In this document: piece after piece, positions 45,118 through 54,166 of the stretch
How the letters are laid out: every line of letters begins with the position of its first letter
How positions within the stretch are numbered: position 1 is the first letter of the stretch
Assembly: GCF_020422885.1 (NCBI RefSeq)
Contig: NZ_CP084622.1
Span: 2,561,001 to 2,625,000, forward strand
Direction: 5' to 3'
Source: Mesobacillus sp. S13
GTDB taxonomy: Bacteria; Bacillota; Bacilli; Bacillales; Cytobacillaceae
Length of the DNA stretch: 64,000 bases
Made by a program: the position numbers and the translations under genes
The notes under the pieces: model-generated
Seen by the model: only the letters and a program-made list of their open reading frames with translations
Database searches by the model: none
Told to the model about the DNA's origin: nothing

Positions 45118-46046
45118 TATTCCTCCGTATCAATCCAGTAGCGTCTTGCTGCACAGAGTTCTCTCTCGTAGATCGTTCCTTCCAAGGAAATGATTTCAAT
45201 ATTCTTTCCTGTATTCGGTGAATGAAGGAGCTTGCCATCTCCATAATAGATACCAACATGATGGATGCTTCCTTTTCCCTCCTCATATGCGAAGAAAAGT
45301 AAATCCCCTGGCATGATGTTTGATAGCGGAACTTGTTCACCAGCTGCCGCTTGTTCATGGGCGTCCCTCGGAATAATATAGCCGTTCGCCAGGCACATAT
45401 TGTAACTGAAACCAGAACAGTCATAGCCATAACTGCTCATTCCTCCCCAAAGATATGGCAGACCTAGGAACTGCTCGCCGGCAGCCACGACCGCTGCACC
45501 ATTCCCATTAGGATTTTCCTCCTCTGTTGGAAAAACCGATACATCCTCAGCTCTTAAAATGCCGATACCAGTTGGTGTTTTAACGCGAATTCGATCGACT
45601 ATATCCTCCACTACAGGCAACCTGGTCTGATAGCTTAATTCCATTAACTTTTCGTTCTTTTCGGAATATAGCAAGGCTTTCTTAGCGGTAATGACAGCTA
45701 CTGACCCTTTTTTGATATACCAGTCTGATTGCTGGATAAGCTGATTTTTCGGCATCCACCCCGGATAACCCCGTCTATCTTTTCCTGACGGCTGGTCTGG
45801 AACAACAACATTTGCCCATTCATTCGTTTCTCCTATGATCATGACTTCCTGGCCAAATAAAACCTGTGATTGAACAAGGTTGTCATCGCATAATTGTAAT
45901 CGTGGCTCATATGTAAGCTTTTCAAGCCATTTTTCTATATTCAAGTTTCCGGAAGTTGCATCCTTATCAATTTCCCTTGCTGAATCATGGGAAGTCCACA
46001 ATGTCGCTACGGGTACATTGACGAGCCAGATATTATTGCTTTCCAT
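45117..46046 (-). CDS. ykfC: Gamma-D-glutamyl-L-diamino acid endopeptidase, NlpC/P60
   Basis: This 309-residue enzyme has bacterial SH3-like regions in the first two-thirds (about residues 5-170) and an NlpC/P60 peptidase domain from about residue 190. Catalytic Cys is in YDCSGFSYN and His in SIHHVGIYYG. YkfC cuts L-Ala-gamma-D-Glu from murein peptides in the cytoplasm, consistent with the absence of a signal peptide. It overlaps the end of ykfB by 14 bases and passes into ykfD through TAATG. It supplies the dipeptide that YkfB epimerises. Confidence 0.92.
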   Translation of the reverse strand: MESNNIWLVNVPVATLWTSHDSAREIDKDATSGNLNIEKWLEKLTYEPRLQLCDDNLVQSQVLFGQEVMIIGETNEWANVVVPDQPSGKDRRGYPGWMPKNQLIQQSDWYIKKGSVAVITAKKALLYSEKNEKLMELSYQTRLPVVEDIVDRIRVKTPTGIGILRAEDVSVFPTEEENPNGNGAAVVAAGEQFLGLPYLWGGMSSYGYDCSGFSYNMCLANGYIIPRDAHEQAAAGEQVPLSNIMPGDLLFFAYEEGKGSIHHVGIYYGDGKLLHSPNTGKNIEIISLEGTIYERELCAARRYWIDTEE

Positions 46047-47139
46047 TGGAATTTCCTCCTTCTAAAAGGATTTCTTTTATACCGAGACCAGGTTGGTCCG
46101 GAAGGGTGATATTTCTGCCATTATACATTATTCCGCCTGAAATTACGTCATTCGCCAGCATTAATGGCGCATCAAAATCAAAACGGGTGATGTTTTTCTT
46201 GCTTGCCGCGAAATGGGCAGCAGCTGTTATCCCCAGCCTGGTTTCAATCATACTGCCAACCATACATTCAATCCCGGCGGTTTCAGCCATTTGGTTAATC
46301 ATTTGAGCCTGATAAATTCCTCCTGACTTCATTAACTTAATGTTAATCAAGTCAGCGCTTCTCCTCTTGATGACTTCAAATGCCTGTTTAGGTGAAAAAA
46401 CACTTTCGTCAGCCATTATTAAAGTATCGACTGAATCAGTAACCTGCTTTAAACCTTCCAGGTCATCTGCTTTAACCGGCTGTTCAACTAGCTCGATATC
46501 AAGGCCAAGATCCTCCATTTTTCGGATGGCCCTGACTGCATCCTTTGGTTTCCACCCCTGGTTCGCATCAAGACGAATCTTAATGTCATTGCCTATCCTT
46601 TTGCGGATTTCATGGATCCTGGCAATGTCGGTCGAGATTTCACCTATCCCTACCTTTACCTTTAGCACATTGAATCCATTATTAACATAATGAACGGCAT
46701 CTTCACCCATTTCATCAGGGCTGTTGACGCTGACGGTAAAATCAGTTTCTATCTCGTTTCTGTATCCGCCAAGGAATTGATATAACGGAAGACTGCAATT
46801 TTGCGAGATACAGTCATAAAGCGCCATATCAATGGCTGCCTTTGCACTTGAATTATTTACAAGGGCGGTTTTTAACCCCTGAAAGATAGCTTCATAGTTA
46901 ATAAGGTTCTTTTTTAACAAAAATGGCTTGATAACGTCATTTATTGCTGCCTCAATACTTGCGAGACTGTCCCCTGTTATGACCAAAGTTGGCGGTGCTT
47001 CTCCCCAGCCAGTGATTCCGTTATCACAGGAAATTTTAACGAAAATCGCTTCAGCGACCGTAACTGTACGGAGTGCGGTTTTAAATGGCTTGATCAAAGG
47101 GACAGCAATGCGCATAGTTTCGACTTTTTCAATAATCAT
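46033..47139 (-). CDS. ykfB: L-Ala-D/L-Glu epimerase
   Basis: This 368-residue enolase-superfamily enzyme converts L-Ala-D-Glu to L-Ala-L-Glu. The active-site set is visible: KVK in FNVLKVKVG, Asp in IRLDANQGW, Glu in ELVEQPV, Asp-Glu in MADESVF, and Lys in NIKLMKSGG. The N-terminal cap domain begins MIIEKVETMRIAVPL. The ATG follows AAAAGGGAG. It lies between ykfA and ykfC, which release and process the same dipeptide. Confidence 0.93.
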   Translation of the reverse strand: MIIEKVETMRIAVPLIKPFKTALRTVTVAEAIFVKISCDNGITGWGEAPPTLVITGDSLASIEAAINDVIKPFLLKKNLINYEAIFQGLKTALVNNSSAKAAIDMALYDCISQNCSLPLYQFLGGYRNEIETDFTVSVNSPDEMGEDAVHYVNNGFNVLKVKVGIGEISTDIARIHEIRKRIGNDIKIRLDANQGWKPKDAVRAIRKMEDLGLDIELVEQPVKADDLEGLKQVTDSVDTLIMADESVFSPKQAFEVIKRRSADLINIKLMKSGGIYQAQMINQMAETAGIECMVGSMIETRLGITAAAHFAASKKNITRFDFDAPLMLANDVISGGIMYNGRNITLPDQPGLGIKEILLEGGNSNGKQ

Positions 47140-47160
47140 AACTCTAACTCCCTTTTAGTT

Positions 47161-48081
47161 CTAGTTGATTCCACTCTCTATAAAAAGCCTTTTTTCTTTC
47201 GTATCCATGGAAGCATGCGCACCGAGCGGAACTCCAATATGCGGGGAACAATGCCCCATTTTGAAGCCTTGTAGTGCCGGCCTGCCCGCAAGTTGAATGT
47301 AATGGTCAATAACTTCTTCAAGAGATAAAGAAAGCTCTCTTTCAGGTACGCAGTTATTAAAGTCACCAATTATGATCCCGGCTGATTCCTGAAGTTTACC
47401 AGCCATATAAAGCTGGTTCAACATGCGATCAACTGCCCTCGGTTCTTCATTTATATCTTCTATAAGCAGGATCTTTCCTTCTGTATTAATTTCAAAAGGA
47501 GTGCCCATCGAACTTGATAGAAGTGAGAGATTTCCTCCAACCAGAGGACCTTCAGCGGATCCTGGAACCAATTCTTCAATTTGGGAAATAGTAGAATCAT
47601 AATTCAGCTCAGCTGGTGCAAACAATTGCTTGAAAGTATCCTTGGATATTTGATTAGCCTCTTCTTTTCCAATATCCGAAGCAAGCATCGGACCGTGGAA
47701 AGTAATCAGCCCTGTCTGCTGCCTGATGGCAGTATGCAAGAATGTAATATCGCTGTAGCCCCAGAAAATTTTCGGGTTATTTTTAATAGCATCATAGTCT
47801 AATGCGGAGGCAATCCTGGCTGTCCCATATCCTCCTCCAGCACAGATGATCGCTTTGATTTCATCATCAAGGAACATTTCATTTAAGTCGGCCAATCTCG
47901 CTTCATCATTTCCGGCAAGATAACCATATTCTGAATACAAGGATTTTCCTAATTTATAATTGAGCCCTAAATCCTCGACGAATTTTAAGCCGCGCTTCAG
48001 GTTTTCCTTGTTAGGCGGACTCGCTGGCGCAATAACAGCCACCGTATCACCTTTTTTCAAGCGTGTGGGCTTAATTGACAT
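47161..48081 (-). CDS. ykfA: LD-carboxypeptidase (S66 family, YkfA type)
   Basis: This 306-residue peptidase has the S66 fold: KKGDTVAVIAPASPP at the start, the nucleophile Ser region in KIFWGYSDITFLHTAI, and Glu and His residues in GPLVGGNLSLLSSSMG and GFKMGHCSPHIG. S66 enzymes trim murein tetrapeptides or, in some, cleave microcin C7. It lacks a signal peptide. The ATG at 48081 follows AAGGGAG. In this window it is separated from dppE by a terminator and a repeat array, so the ykf block may have its own promoter. Confidence 0.9.
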   Translation of the reverse strand: MSIKPTRLKKGDTVAVIAPASPPNKENLKRGLKFVEDLGLNYKLGKSLYSEYGYLAGNDEARLADLNEMFLDDEIKAIICAGGGYGTARIASALDYDAIKNNPKIFWGYSDITFLHTAIRQQTGLITFHGPMLASDIGKEEANQISKDTFKQLFAPAELNYDSTISQIEELVPGSAEGPLVGGNLSLLSSSMGTPFEINTEGKILLIEDINEEPRAVDRMLNQLYMAGKLQESAGIIIGDFNNCVPERELSLSLEEVIDHYIQLAGRPALQGFKMGHCSPHIGVPLGAHASMDTKEKRLFIESGIN

Positions 48082-48161
48082 GTCAATCAACTCCCTTAGT
48101 GAAATTTTTATTTTTTTAAAAAATTGAATTATTAACCTTAATTATCAGGATAAAAAATATC

Positions 48162-48330
48162 CTGCTTTTACCCAAAATCTGTTCTCTGGTCCCTTTTGGT
48201 AAATTCAACGGCTCTGCTTTTACCCATAATCTGCGCTCCGACTCTTTTCGGTAAATTCAACGGCTCTGCTTTTACCCAAAATCTGTGCTCCGACTCTTTT
48301 CGGTAAATGCAACGGCTCTGCTTTGCGGAG
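48162..48330. repeat. Tandem array of 52-bp units between dppE and ykfA
   Basis: CTGCTTT begins at 48162, 48214, 48266 and 48318, exactly 52 bp apart. Three full units and a partial fourth are present. Each full unit holds TTTACCC near its start and GGTAAA or TGGTAAA in its second half, a weak dyad. Units differ by a few bases. 52 is not a multiple of three, so the array is not coding. The rest of 48082-48381 shows nothing else. Confidence 0.85.
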
Positions 48331-48381
48331 TAAAATAAAATTAGATATGTTATAAGATATTATTAAAGAGTATGTACTAGT

Positions 48382-48416
48382 AAAAAAGAGGTGTTCCAAG
48401 ATGAACACCTCTTTCT
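48382..48416 (-). terminator. Terminator after dppE
   Basis: AAGAGGTGTTC and GAACACCTCTT pair perfectly, followed on the minus strand by TTTTTTAC. Confidence 0.85.
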
Positions 48417-48425
48417 TAGAAAAAA

Positions 48426-50051
48426 TTACTTCTTATCTGCCCACTTTAATTCAAGGTATCCAACCGGATGGCGGACAACATCGGATACTGCTTCATTTTG
48501 CAGATATACCTGGTTATAGAAGTGGACCGTGAAGATTGGTGCTTCTTCAAACAGGATTTTTTCTGCCTGATACATCAAGTCAAAACGCTTTGCTTCGTCA
48601 GATTCATTCTTTGCTTGCTGAATCAGCTCATCATATTTCGGATTGCCCCAGCCAGTACGGTTCATGGAGTGACCTGTCTGGAAGTTTTCCAGGAAATTGA
48701 TTGGATCAGCATAGTCAGCAAGGAATGAGCTTCGGGAAAGCTGGTGCTTCAATGCTTTCTGTTCTTCTGCGAAGACGTTCCATTCCATGTTGGCAAGCTT
48801 GACTTCAACACCTAAGTTTTCTTTGAACATTTGCTGTAAAGCTTCTGCGATCTTTTTGTGCACATCGCTTGTGCTGTATGTCAGGGTCACTTCAGGAAGC
48901 TCGGTGTAACCCTCTTCTTCCATTCCTTTTTCAAGTAATGCTTTCGCTTCTTCTACATCAGTCTTATTGAAATCTCCATTCACTTCACGGAAATCCTTAC
49001 CTGATGGATCCTGGAATCCAGGAGATACAAAGCCATAAGCAGCTTTTTCTTTGTTCTTCGTGACATAGTCAACGATCTTCTGCTGGTCAACCGCTAGAGC
49101 AAATGCTTTACGGATGTTCACGTTCTGGAATGGTTCCTTCGTGACATTGAAACGGTAGAAATAGTCGCCAGCTTGATCGTCTACATTTACCTTTCCTTCG
49201 TCGAACAACTTTTCACTTAATTCAGCAGGAACGTCGGAAACATCCAAATCCCCAGCCTCATACATTTGATACTCAGTGTTTGTGTCGTCTACGATTGCCC
49301 ATTCAACACGATCAAGTTTTACGTTTTCTGCATCCCAGTACTGGTCATTCTTTGCCATGACGAATTTTGTGTCATGCTCCCAGCTAGCAAGGTTAAATGG
49401 TCCATTGCCAACGAAAGAGTCTGCTTCAGAAAACCATTCAGGGTTTTCCTTGGCAACCTTTTCATTGATCGGGAAGAAAGCCGGATTGGCAATGACACTT
49501 AAGAAATAGGCCTGTGGACTTGTTAATGTAACTTCAAATGTCTTATCATCCACCGCTTTTACTTTTACATTGTCAGCAGAACCTTCTCCGCTGTTGAATT
49601 CCTCTCCACCTTCAATGAAGTATCCAAGGAATGCCGCAGCAGAACCTGTTGCTGGATCAAGGAGGCGCTTCCAAGCGAACTCGAAATCATTTGCTGTTAC
49701 AGGGTCTCCATTGGACCATTTTGCATCTTCACGAATGTGGAATGTGTATGTCTTTCCATCTTCAGATACATCCCATTTTTCTGCAGTAGCTTCTTCTGGC
49801 TGATGATCTTTACCAAGACGTGTCAGACCTTCCATCAAATTGTTCAATGCGTTCCAAGAAGCTGAATCAAAACCGATTGGCGGGTCAAAAGATGTTGGTT
49901 CCTGGCCGTTGTTCAGGTAAAGAACCTTTTCCTCTCCTCCATCACCACTGTCTTTCCCTTCTTTTTCTTTTCCTGCATTGTCGTTCGCGGTACATGCTGC
50001 CATTGTGAATACGAGCAGTGCCGCCATGAGTATGGTTAATAACTTCTTCAC
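48426..50051 (-). CDS. dppE: Dipeptide/oligopeptide-binding lipoprotein
   Basis: This 541-residue lipoprotein has a signal with lipobox TMAAC (Cys near 20) and a family-5 solute-binding domain: ANDFEFAWKRLLDPATGS, IRKAFALAVDQQKIVDYV and the C-terminal LIQQAKNESDEAKRFDLMYQ. It captures peptides outside the membrane for the DppBC channel. The order dppA-B-C-D-E is that of B. subtilis. A strong terminator follows. Confidence 0.92.
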   Translation of the reverse strand: MKKLLTILMAALLVFTMAACTANDNAGKEKEGKDSGDGGEEKVLYLNNGQEPTSFDPPIGFDSASWNALNNLMEGLTRLGKDHQPEEATAEKWDVSEDGKTYTFHIREDAKWSNGDPVTANDFEFAWKRLLDPATGSAAAFLGYFIEGGEEFNSGEGSADNVKVKAVDDKTFEVTLTSPQAYFLSVIANPAFFPINEKVAKENPEWFSEADSFVGNGPFNLASWEHDTKFVMAKNDQYWDAENVKLDRVEWAIVDDTNTEYQMYEAGDLDVSDVPAELSEKLFDEGKVNVDDQAGDYFYRFNVTKEPFQNVNIRKAFALAVDQQKIVDYVTKNKEKAAYGFVSPGFQDPSGKDFREVNGDFNKTDVEEAKALLEKGMEEEGYTELPEVTLTYSTSDVHKKIAEALQQMFKENLGVEVKLANMEWNVFAEEQKALKHQLSRSSFLADYADPINFLENFQTGHSMNRTGWGNPKYDELIQQAKNESDEAKRFDLMYQAEKILFEEAPIFTVHFYNQVYLQNEAVSDVVRHPVGYLELKWADKK

Positions 50052-50113
50052 TCTGTTTCCCCCTTATGTTGATCCAAATATATATATCAAAAAGGCAAAA
50101 GCCTGATTGAACG

Positions 50114-51109
50114 CTAGTTACTCGCAATTAATTTTTTTGCACGCTCATCCTGCAACCAGCAGTCCACCCCGTGGCTGTTGGAAAGCTTTGTTTCTGCTGG
50201 ATAGACTTTGTCACAAACTTGCATTGCATATGGGCAGCGGGCTGTAAAAGGACAACCCACTGGCGGTGAGAACAAATCAGGCGGTGTCCCGCCGATTGGG
50301 ACCAACTCCGCCCCGTCAACATCCAAACGCGGAACTGAGTTCAATAACCCTTTCGTATACGGATGCTGAGGATTGTAAAAAATCTCTCTCCTTGTTCCTG
50401 TTTCAACAATCTTGCCTGCATACATGACCGCGATCCGATCTGCGACTTGTGCTACAACACCAAGATCATGGGTGATCAGGATGATGGAGACGCCAGTTTT
50501 TTTCTGGATATCACGGAACAACTCTAAAATCTGGGCTTGGATTGTCACATCCAGTGCTGTTGTCGGCTCATCGGCAATCAACACTTCCGGCTGGCAGACC
50601 AGCGCCATGGCAATGACGATCCTCTGCCTCATCCCGCCGCTGAATTGATGCGGATATTGTTTCAGCCGAGCCTGCGGACTTGGAATTCCCACTAGGTCAA
50701 GCATTTGTACTGCAACCTTCTTTGCCTGCTCCTTTGATAGCTTCATATGCTGCAGAATTCCTTCTGTCAGCTGATCACCAATTGTCAAAGTCGGATTCAG
50801 TGCAGTCATCGGATCCTGAAAGATCATTGATATATCTGATCCGCGAATTTTCCGCATTTCTGAGTCCTTCAGTTTCGTCAAGTCTTTTCCTTTAAAAAGG
50901 ATGGATCCGCCGTCAAACTTGCCAGGGGGTTCCGGAATCAATCTCATGATACTTTGGGAAGTCACGCTTTTCCCGCAGCCAGACTCTCCAACAATTGCTA
51001 ATGTTTCGCCTTTATGTAAATCAAAAGTGACTCCGCGGACAGCTTTTACCTCTCCGCCGTATGTCTTAAATGAAACATGAAGGTCTTTTACTTCCAGTAC
51101 TTTTTCCAT
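50114..51109 (-). CDS. dppD: Dipeptide ABC transporter ATPase
   Basis: This 331-residue ATPase has Walker A GESGCGKSVT, signature FSGGMRQRIVIAMAL and Walker B VLIADEPTTALDV. The C-terminal oligopeptide extension has GCPFTARCPYAMQVC with the family cysteines. It lies five bases downstream of dppC and precedes dppE. It pairs with YkfD or acts as a homodimer. Confidence 0.92.
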   Translation of the reverse strand: MEKVLEVKDLHVSFKTYGGEVKAVRGVTFDLHKGETLAIVGESGCGKSVTSQSIMRLIPEPPGKFDGGSILFKGKDLTKLKDSEMRKIRGSDISMIFQDPMTALNPTLTIGDQLTEGILQHMKLSKEQAKKVAVQMLDLVGIPSPQARLKQYPHQFSGGMRQRIVIAMALVCQPEVLIADEPTTALDVTIQAQILELFRDIQKKTGVSIILITHDLGVVAQVADRIAVMYAGKIVETGTRREIFYNPQHPYTKGLLNSVPRLDVDGAELVPIGGTPPDLFSPPVGCPFTARCPYAMQVCDKVYPAETKLSNSHGVDCWLQDERAKKLIASN

Positions 51110-51114
51110 GTTGC

Positions 51115-52071
51115 TTACCTCCTTAGCTTCGGGTCAAGTGCGTCCTGAAGCCCGTCACCTAAAACGTTAAACGAGAACATCGTCAATGAAATGAAGAATG
51201 CCGGGAAAAACAATCTCCACCAGTCACCTGACAGGATAACCGGCAAAGCATCACTAGCCATCGATCCCCAGCTCGCTAGCGGTGCCTGGATGCCCAAACC
51301 AAGGAAGCTAAGGAATGCTTCGGCAAAGATTGCTGATGGAACGGATAGTGTAATCTGCACAATTATTGGCCCCATCGTATTTGGAAGCAGATTTTTACGG
51401 ATGATCCGTGCTGTTTTCGTTCCAAAAGTTTTCGACGCTAAAACGTATTCGTAGTTTTTGATCTGGAGTACCTGGCCGCGCACAATCCGTGCCATACCAA
51501 TCCATCCAGTAATGGTCAGTGCGAATATAATCGTAGCAAGGCTTGGCCCCATTACTACACTAATTAAAATGACGACAAGCAAATATGGAAGGCCGTAAAG
51601 AACTTCGATGATTCTCATCATAAAATGATCTGTTCTTCCACCCTTATAGCCTGCAATCCCTCCATAAATCACTCCAATTAGAAAATCAATCAAAGCTGCA
51701 GCAATGCCGACGAATAAAGAAATACGGGCACCATACCACGTACGTGTGAATACATCACGACCGAGTTCATCAGTTCCGAACCAATGTTCACTTGATGGCG
51801 GCAGATTCTGATTGACCAAATCCTGATGGTCCACTGTGTGAGGCGAGATGATCGGACCGAATACAGCCATGAATGTCAATACAGATAAGAAAAACAACCC
51901 AAGCATTGCCAGCTTATTCTTAAGGAGACGTCTCCAGGCATCCTGCCAGTACGATAGACTTGGCCTGACAACAGCTTCTGCTTCTGAGTCATTTTTTTCT
52001 ATTGGAACAAACCAATCGTCTGGAACGGACGAGGCTGCTTGTGGTTCCTGATGTTTACGCAGAGCCATCAT
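51115..52071 (-). CDS. dppC: Dipeptide ABC permease, DppC
   Basis: This 318-residue permease has a soluble N-terminal region of about 50 residues, six membrane segments, and motifs of the OppC/DppC family: HWFGTDELGRDVFTRTWYG, GQVLQIKNYEYVLASKTFG and SFLGLGIQAPLASWG. It overlaps the end of dppB (ATGA), so translation is coupled. Confidence 0.92.
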   Translation of the reverse strand: MMALRKHQEPQAASSVPDDWFVPIEKNDSEAEAVVRPSLSYWQDAWRRLLKNKLAMLGLFFLSVLTFMAVFGPIISPHTVDHQDLVNQNLPPSSEHWFGTDELGRDVFTRTWYGARISLFVGIAAALIDFLIGVIYGGIAGYKGGRTDHFMMRIIEVLYGLPYLLVVILISVVMGPSLATIIFALTITGWIGMARIVRGQVLQIKNYEYVLASKTFGTKTARIIRKNLLPNTMGPIIVQITLSVPSAIFAEAFLSFLGLGIQAPLASWGSMASDALPVILSGDWWRLFFPAFFISLTMFSFNVLGDGLQDALDPKLRR

Positions 52072-53000
52072 TTCCCCTCCTTTTTATGAAGCTTGATCCT
52101 TGGGTCAAGTATTCCGTAGGCGAGATCTACAAGGAAAAGCATGACGATCAATACCGTACTGTAAAAAATCGTTGTTCCCATTATGACTGGATAATCACGT
52201 TGGTTAATGCTCTCGACAAAATACTTACCCATGCCAGGAATGGCAAAAATCTTTTCGATGACGAAAGTTCCTGTAAGTATGCTGGCTGCTAATGACCCAA
52301 GAATGGTGACAACCGGCAGCAATGCATTTTTCAATGCGTGTTTAAAGACGATTTTAACTGGTGACAGCCCTTTTGCCTTTGCTGTCCGTATGTAGTCTTG
52401 CGTCAAGACCTCAAGCATGCTTGATCTCGTCAATCGGGCAATGATGGCCATAGGTCCTGTAGCGAGTGCCAGAGTCGGCAGAATCATGTGCTTAGGGCTT
52501 GTCCAGGTGGCAACCGGAAGGATTTCCCAGGTTACAGCCAACTGCTGGATTAATAGTGTCGCCATTACAAAGTTTGGTACAGAAATACCGACAACCGCTA
52601 CTGTCATCGCAAGATAATCGATCAAGCCATTATGGCGGAGAGCCGCTATGATCCCTAGAAGGATGCCGGAAAATATCGCGACAATCAAAGTGATCATTCC
52701 AAGCTCGAATGAGACAGGGAATCCTCTTCCAAGCATCTCGTTTACAGTCTGAGAGGACTTTTTAATAGAAGGACCGAAATCAAATGTCGCGACCGACTTT
52801 AAATAAATAAAGTACTGGATGTATAAAGGCTCATCCAAATGATAGAAACTTTCAAGGTTCTTTTGGACCGCTTCACTCGTTGCCCGCTCTTCATTAAAAG
52901 GAGAACCGGGAATAGAGTGCATCAAGAAGAAGGTCAGCGTAATGATGACCAACAGCGTGACCGCCATCGAACCGAGTCGTTTGAGTAAATAACGGAGCAT
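52068..53000 (-). CDS. dppB: Dipeptide ABC permease, DppB
   Basis: This 310-residue permease has an N-terminal membrane segment (LGSMAVTLLVIITLTFFLM), IPGSPF, and the family coupling loop TQDYIRTAKAKGLSPVKIV, then IFAIPGMGKYFVESINQRDYP. Six membrane segments are expected. It begins 55 bases after dppA, and together with DppC forms the peptide channel. Confidence 0.93.
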   Translation of the reverse strand: MLRYLLKRLGSMAVTLLVIITLTFFLMHSIPGSPFNEERATSEAVQKNLESFYHLDEPLYIQYFIYLKSVATFDFGPSIKKSSQTVNEMLGRGFPVSFELGMITLIVAIFSGILLGIIAALRHNGLIDYLAMTVAVVGISVPNFVMATLLIQQLAVTWEILPVATWTSPKHMILPTLALATGPMAIIARLTRSSMLEVLTQDYIRTAKAKGLSPVKIVFKHALKNALLPVVTILGSLAASILTGTFVIEKIFAIPGMGKYFVESINQRDYPVIMGTTIFYSTVLIVMLFLVDLAYGILDPRIKLHKKEGK

Positions 53001-53055
53001 TGACTCACATCCTTATCATGTCTTAGTGTCAGTTCTTGAGGTGGTTGAGCACATT

Positions 53056-53880
53056 CTATGAAAATGTCGTCCTCATGGCCAGCTCTGTCATCACAAGCAT
53101 AGCTTGATAGGCTTCTAGTATGTCCTTGGCCTGGAACTTTACAATAGTCGTTCCCTCTTCGATTTCTGTACCAGGCATCAAATTTGCCCACTCTGCCTGC
53201 CCATAGTTAGCAAATTCAATTCGTAATACAGGATTCTCAGGTGGAGTAAGCGGTTTCACTTTTTCCAGATTCTTGATAGCCGCCTCTGTCTTTTCAGAAA
53301 GCAGTTCACCAGCTTTGACCGGAGTCAGAGACTTTGCAGCAGACCGGGAAATAGACTGCTTGACTACAGCTGTTGTAATGCCAGGGATCAACGCCTCAGC
53401 TTCGCGTGCAGCACCATCGTCCCCTGCGATCATGATGACAGGTACTCCAAAATAACCAGCCACATAGGCATTGAATCCGAGCTCTCCTATTTGAACATCA
53501 TTGATCCACATATGGCGGACACCGAAGATCATCGAATGAGACATTACACCGCTCATAGAAGCTCTTGCATGGTAGCCAACAAAAACGGCACCTTCAAAGC
53601 TATCATCAAGCCCTTGGACCATTGAGAAAGGCTTCACATCGCCAGTAATCAACTGGGTATCTGGATGAAGGTCCTCTATTAAGAGATTGTTCATCTTAGA
53701 GTGGCTATCATTGACGATGACTTCACGGCAGCCAGTTTCAAATGCTTTTGCAATGACATAGTTTGCTTCCTGGGTCATGATTTTTCGACCACGTTCGTAA
53801 TTATGCTTAGAAGAATCCACATGGGTATGGTCGACCAGACCAGTGATTCCTTCCATGTCCACAGATATGTATAATTTCAT
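53056..53880 (-). CDS. dppA: D-aminopeptidase DppA (M55)
   Basis: This 274-residue zinc peptidase acts on peptides with an N-terminal D-amino acid such as D-Ala-D-Ala. The family motifs are present: KLYISVDMEGITGLV (Asp8, Glu10), EVIVNDSHSKMNN, FVGYHARA with the zinc His, and GVMSHSM. It is soluble, forming a decamer in B. subtilis. It opens the dpp-ykf operon with a consensus promoter and CodY box upstream. Its product supports use of cell-wall peptides under poor nutrition. Confidence 0.95.
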   Translation of the reverse strand: MKLYISVDMEGITGLVDHTHVDSSKHNYERGRKIMTQEANYVIAKAFETGCREVIVNDSHSKMNNLLIEDLHPDTQLITGDVKPFSMVQGLDDSFEGAVFVGYHARASMSGVMSHSMIFGVRHMWINDVQIGELGFNAYVAGYFGVPVIMIAGDDGAAREAEALIPGITTAVVKQSISRSAAKSLTPVKAGELLSEKTEAAIKNLEKVKPLTPPENPVLRIEFANYGQAEWANLMPGTEIEEGTTIVKFQAKDILEAYQAMLVMTELAMRTTFS

Positions 53881-53903
53881 AATTTGCCCAACTTTCTATG
53901 AAT

Positions 53904-53944
53904 AATTATCTTAAAATTATAAATAATAAATCTACCAATCGCAA
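53904..53944 (-). promoter_or_regulatory. dppA promoter with overlapping CodY box
   Basis: On the minus strand -35 TTGCGA (53939-53944) and -10 TATAAT (53916-53921) are 17 bp apart. AATTTTAAGATAATT (53904-53918) overlaps the -10 and the start site. It matches the CodY consensus AATTTTCWGAAAATT with two mismatches. B. subtilis dpp is a classic CodY target repressed in rich conditions. The remaining 53945-54140 holds no gene I can support. Confidence 0.75.
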
Positions 53945-54141
53945 CCTTTTTTGCTATTAAATTCAGCTCTTACAAGGAAATAGTAGATTTGTCACTGATT
54001 TAAATGTTGCAAAATCGTTATTGAGAGAATAATATTTTTGCGTATTTTTTAGAGAAAGATGTAGGAAATGAATTTCCAAATTCTCTTTTCTATACCCGCA
54101 GGAGTTTTTGAAACAGTTTTATCAAGATAATGGTTTCCACG

Positions 54142-54166
54142 AAAAAAAGGAGCAGTATATGCTCCT
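54142..54166 (-). terminator. Terminator after the Nudix gene
   Basis: AGGAGCA and TGCTCCT pair around GTATA, followed on the minus strand by TTTTTTTCG. The hairpin reaches the stop codon. Confidence 0.8.

Noticed and set aside
48162..48330. Coding repeat or CRISPR array
   Set aside because: The 52-bp period is not a multiple of three and stops occur in all frames; there are no variable spacers.
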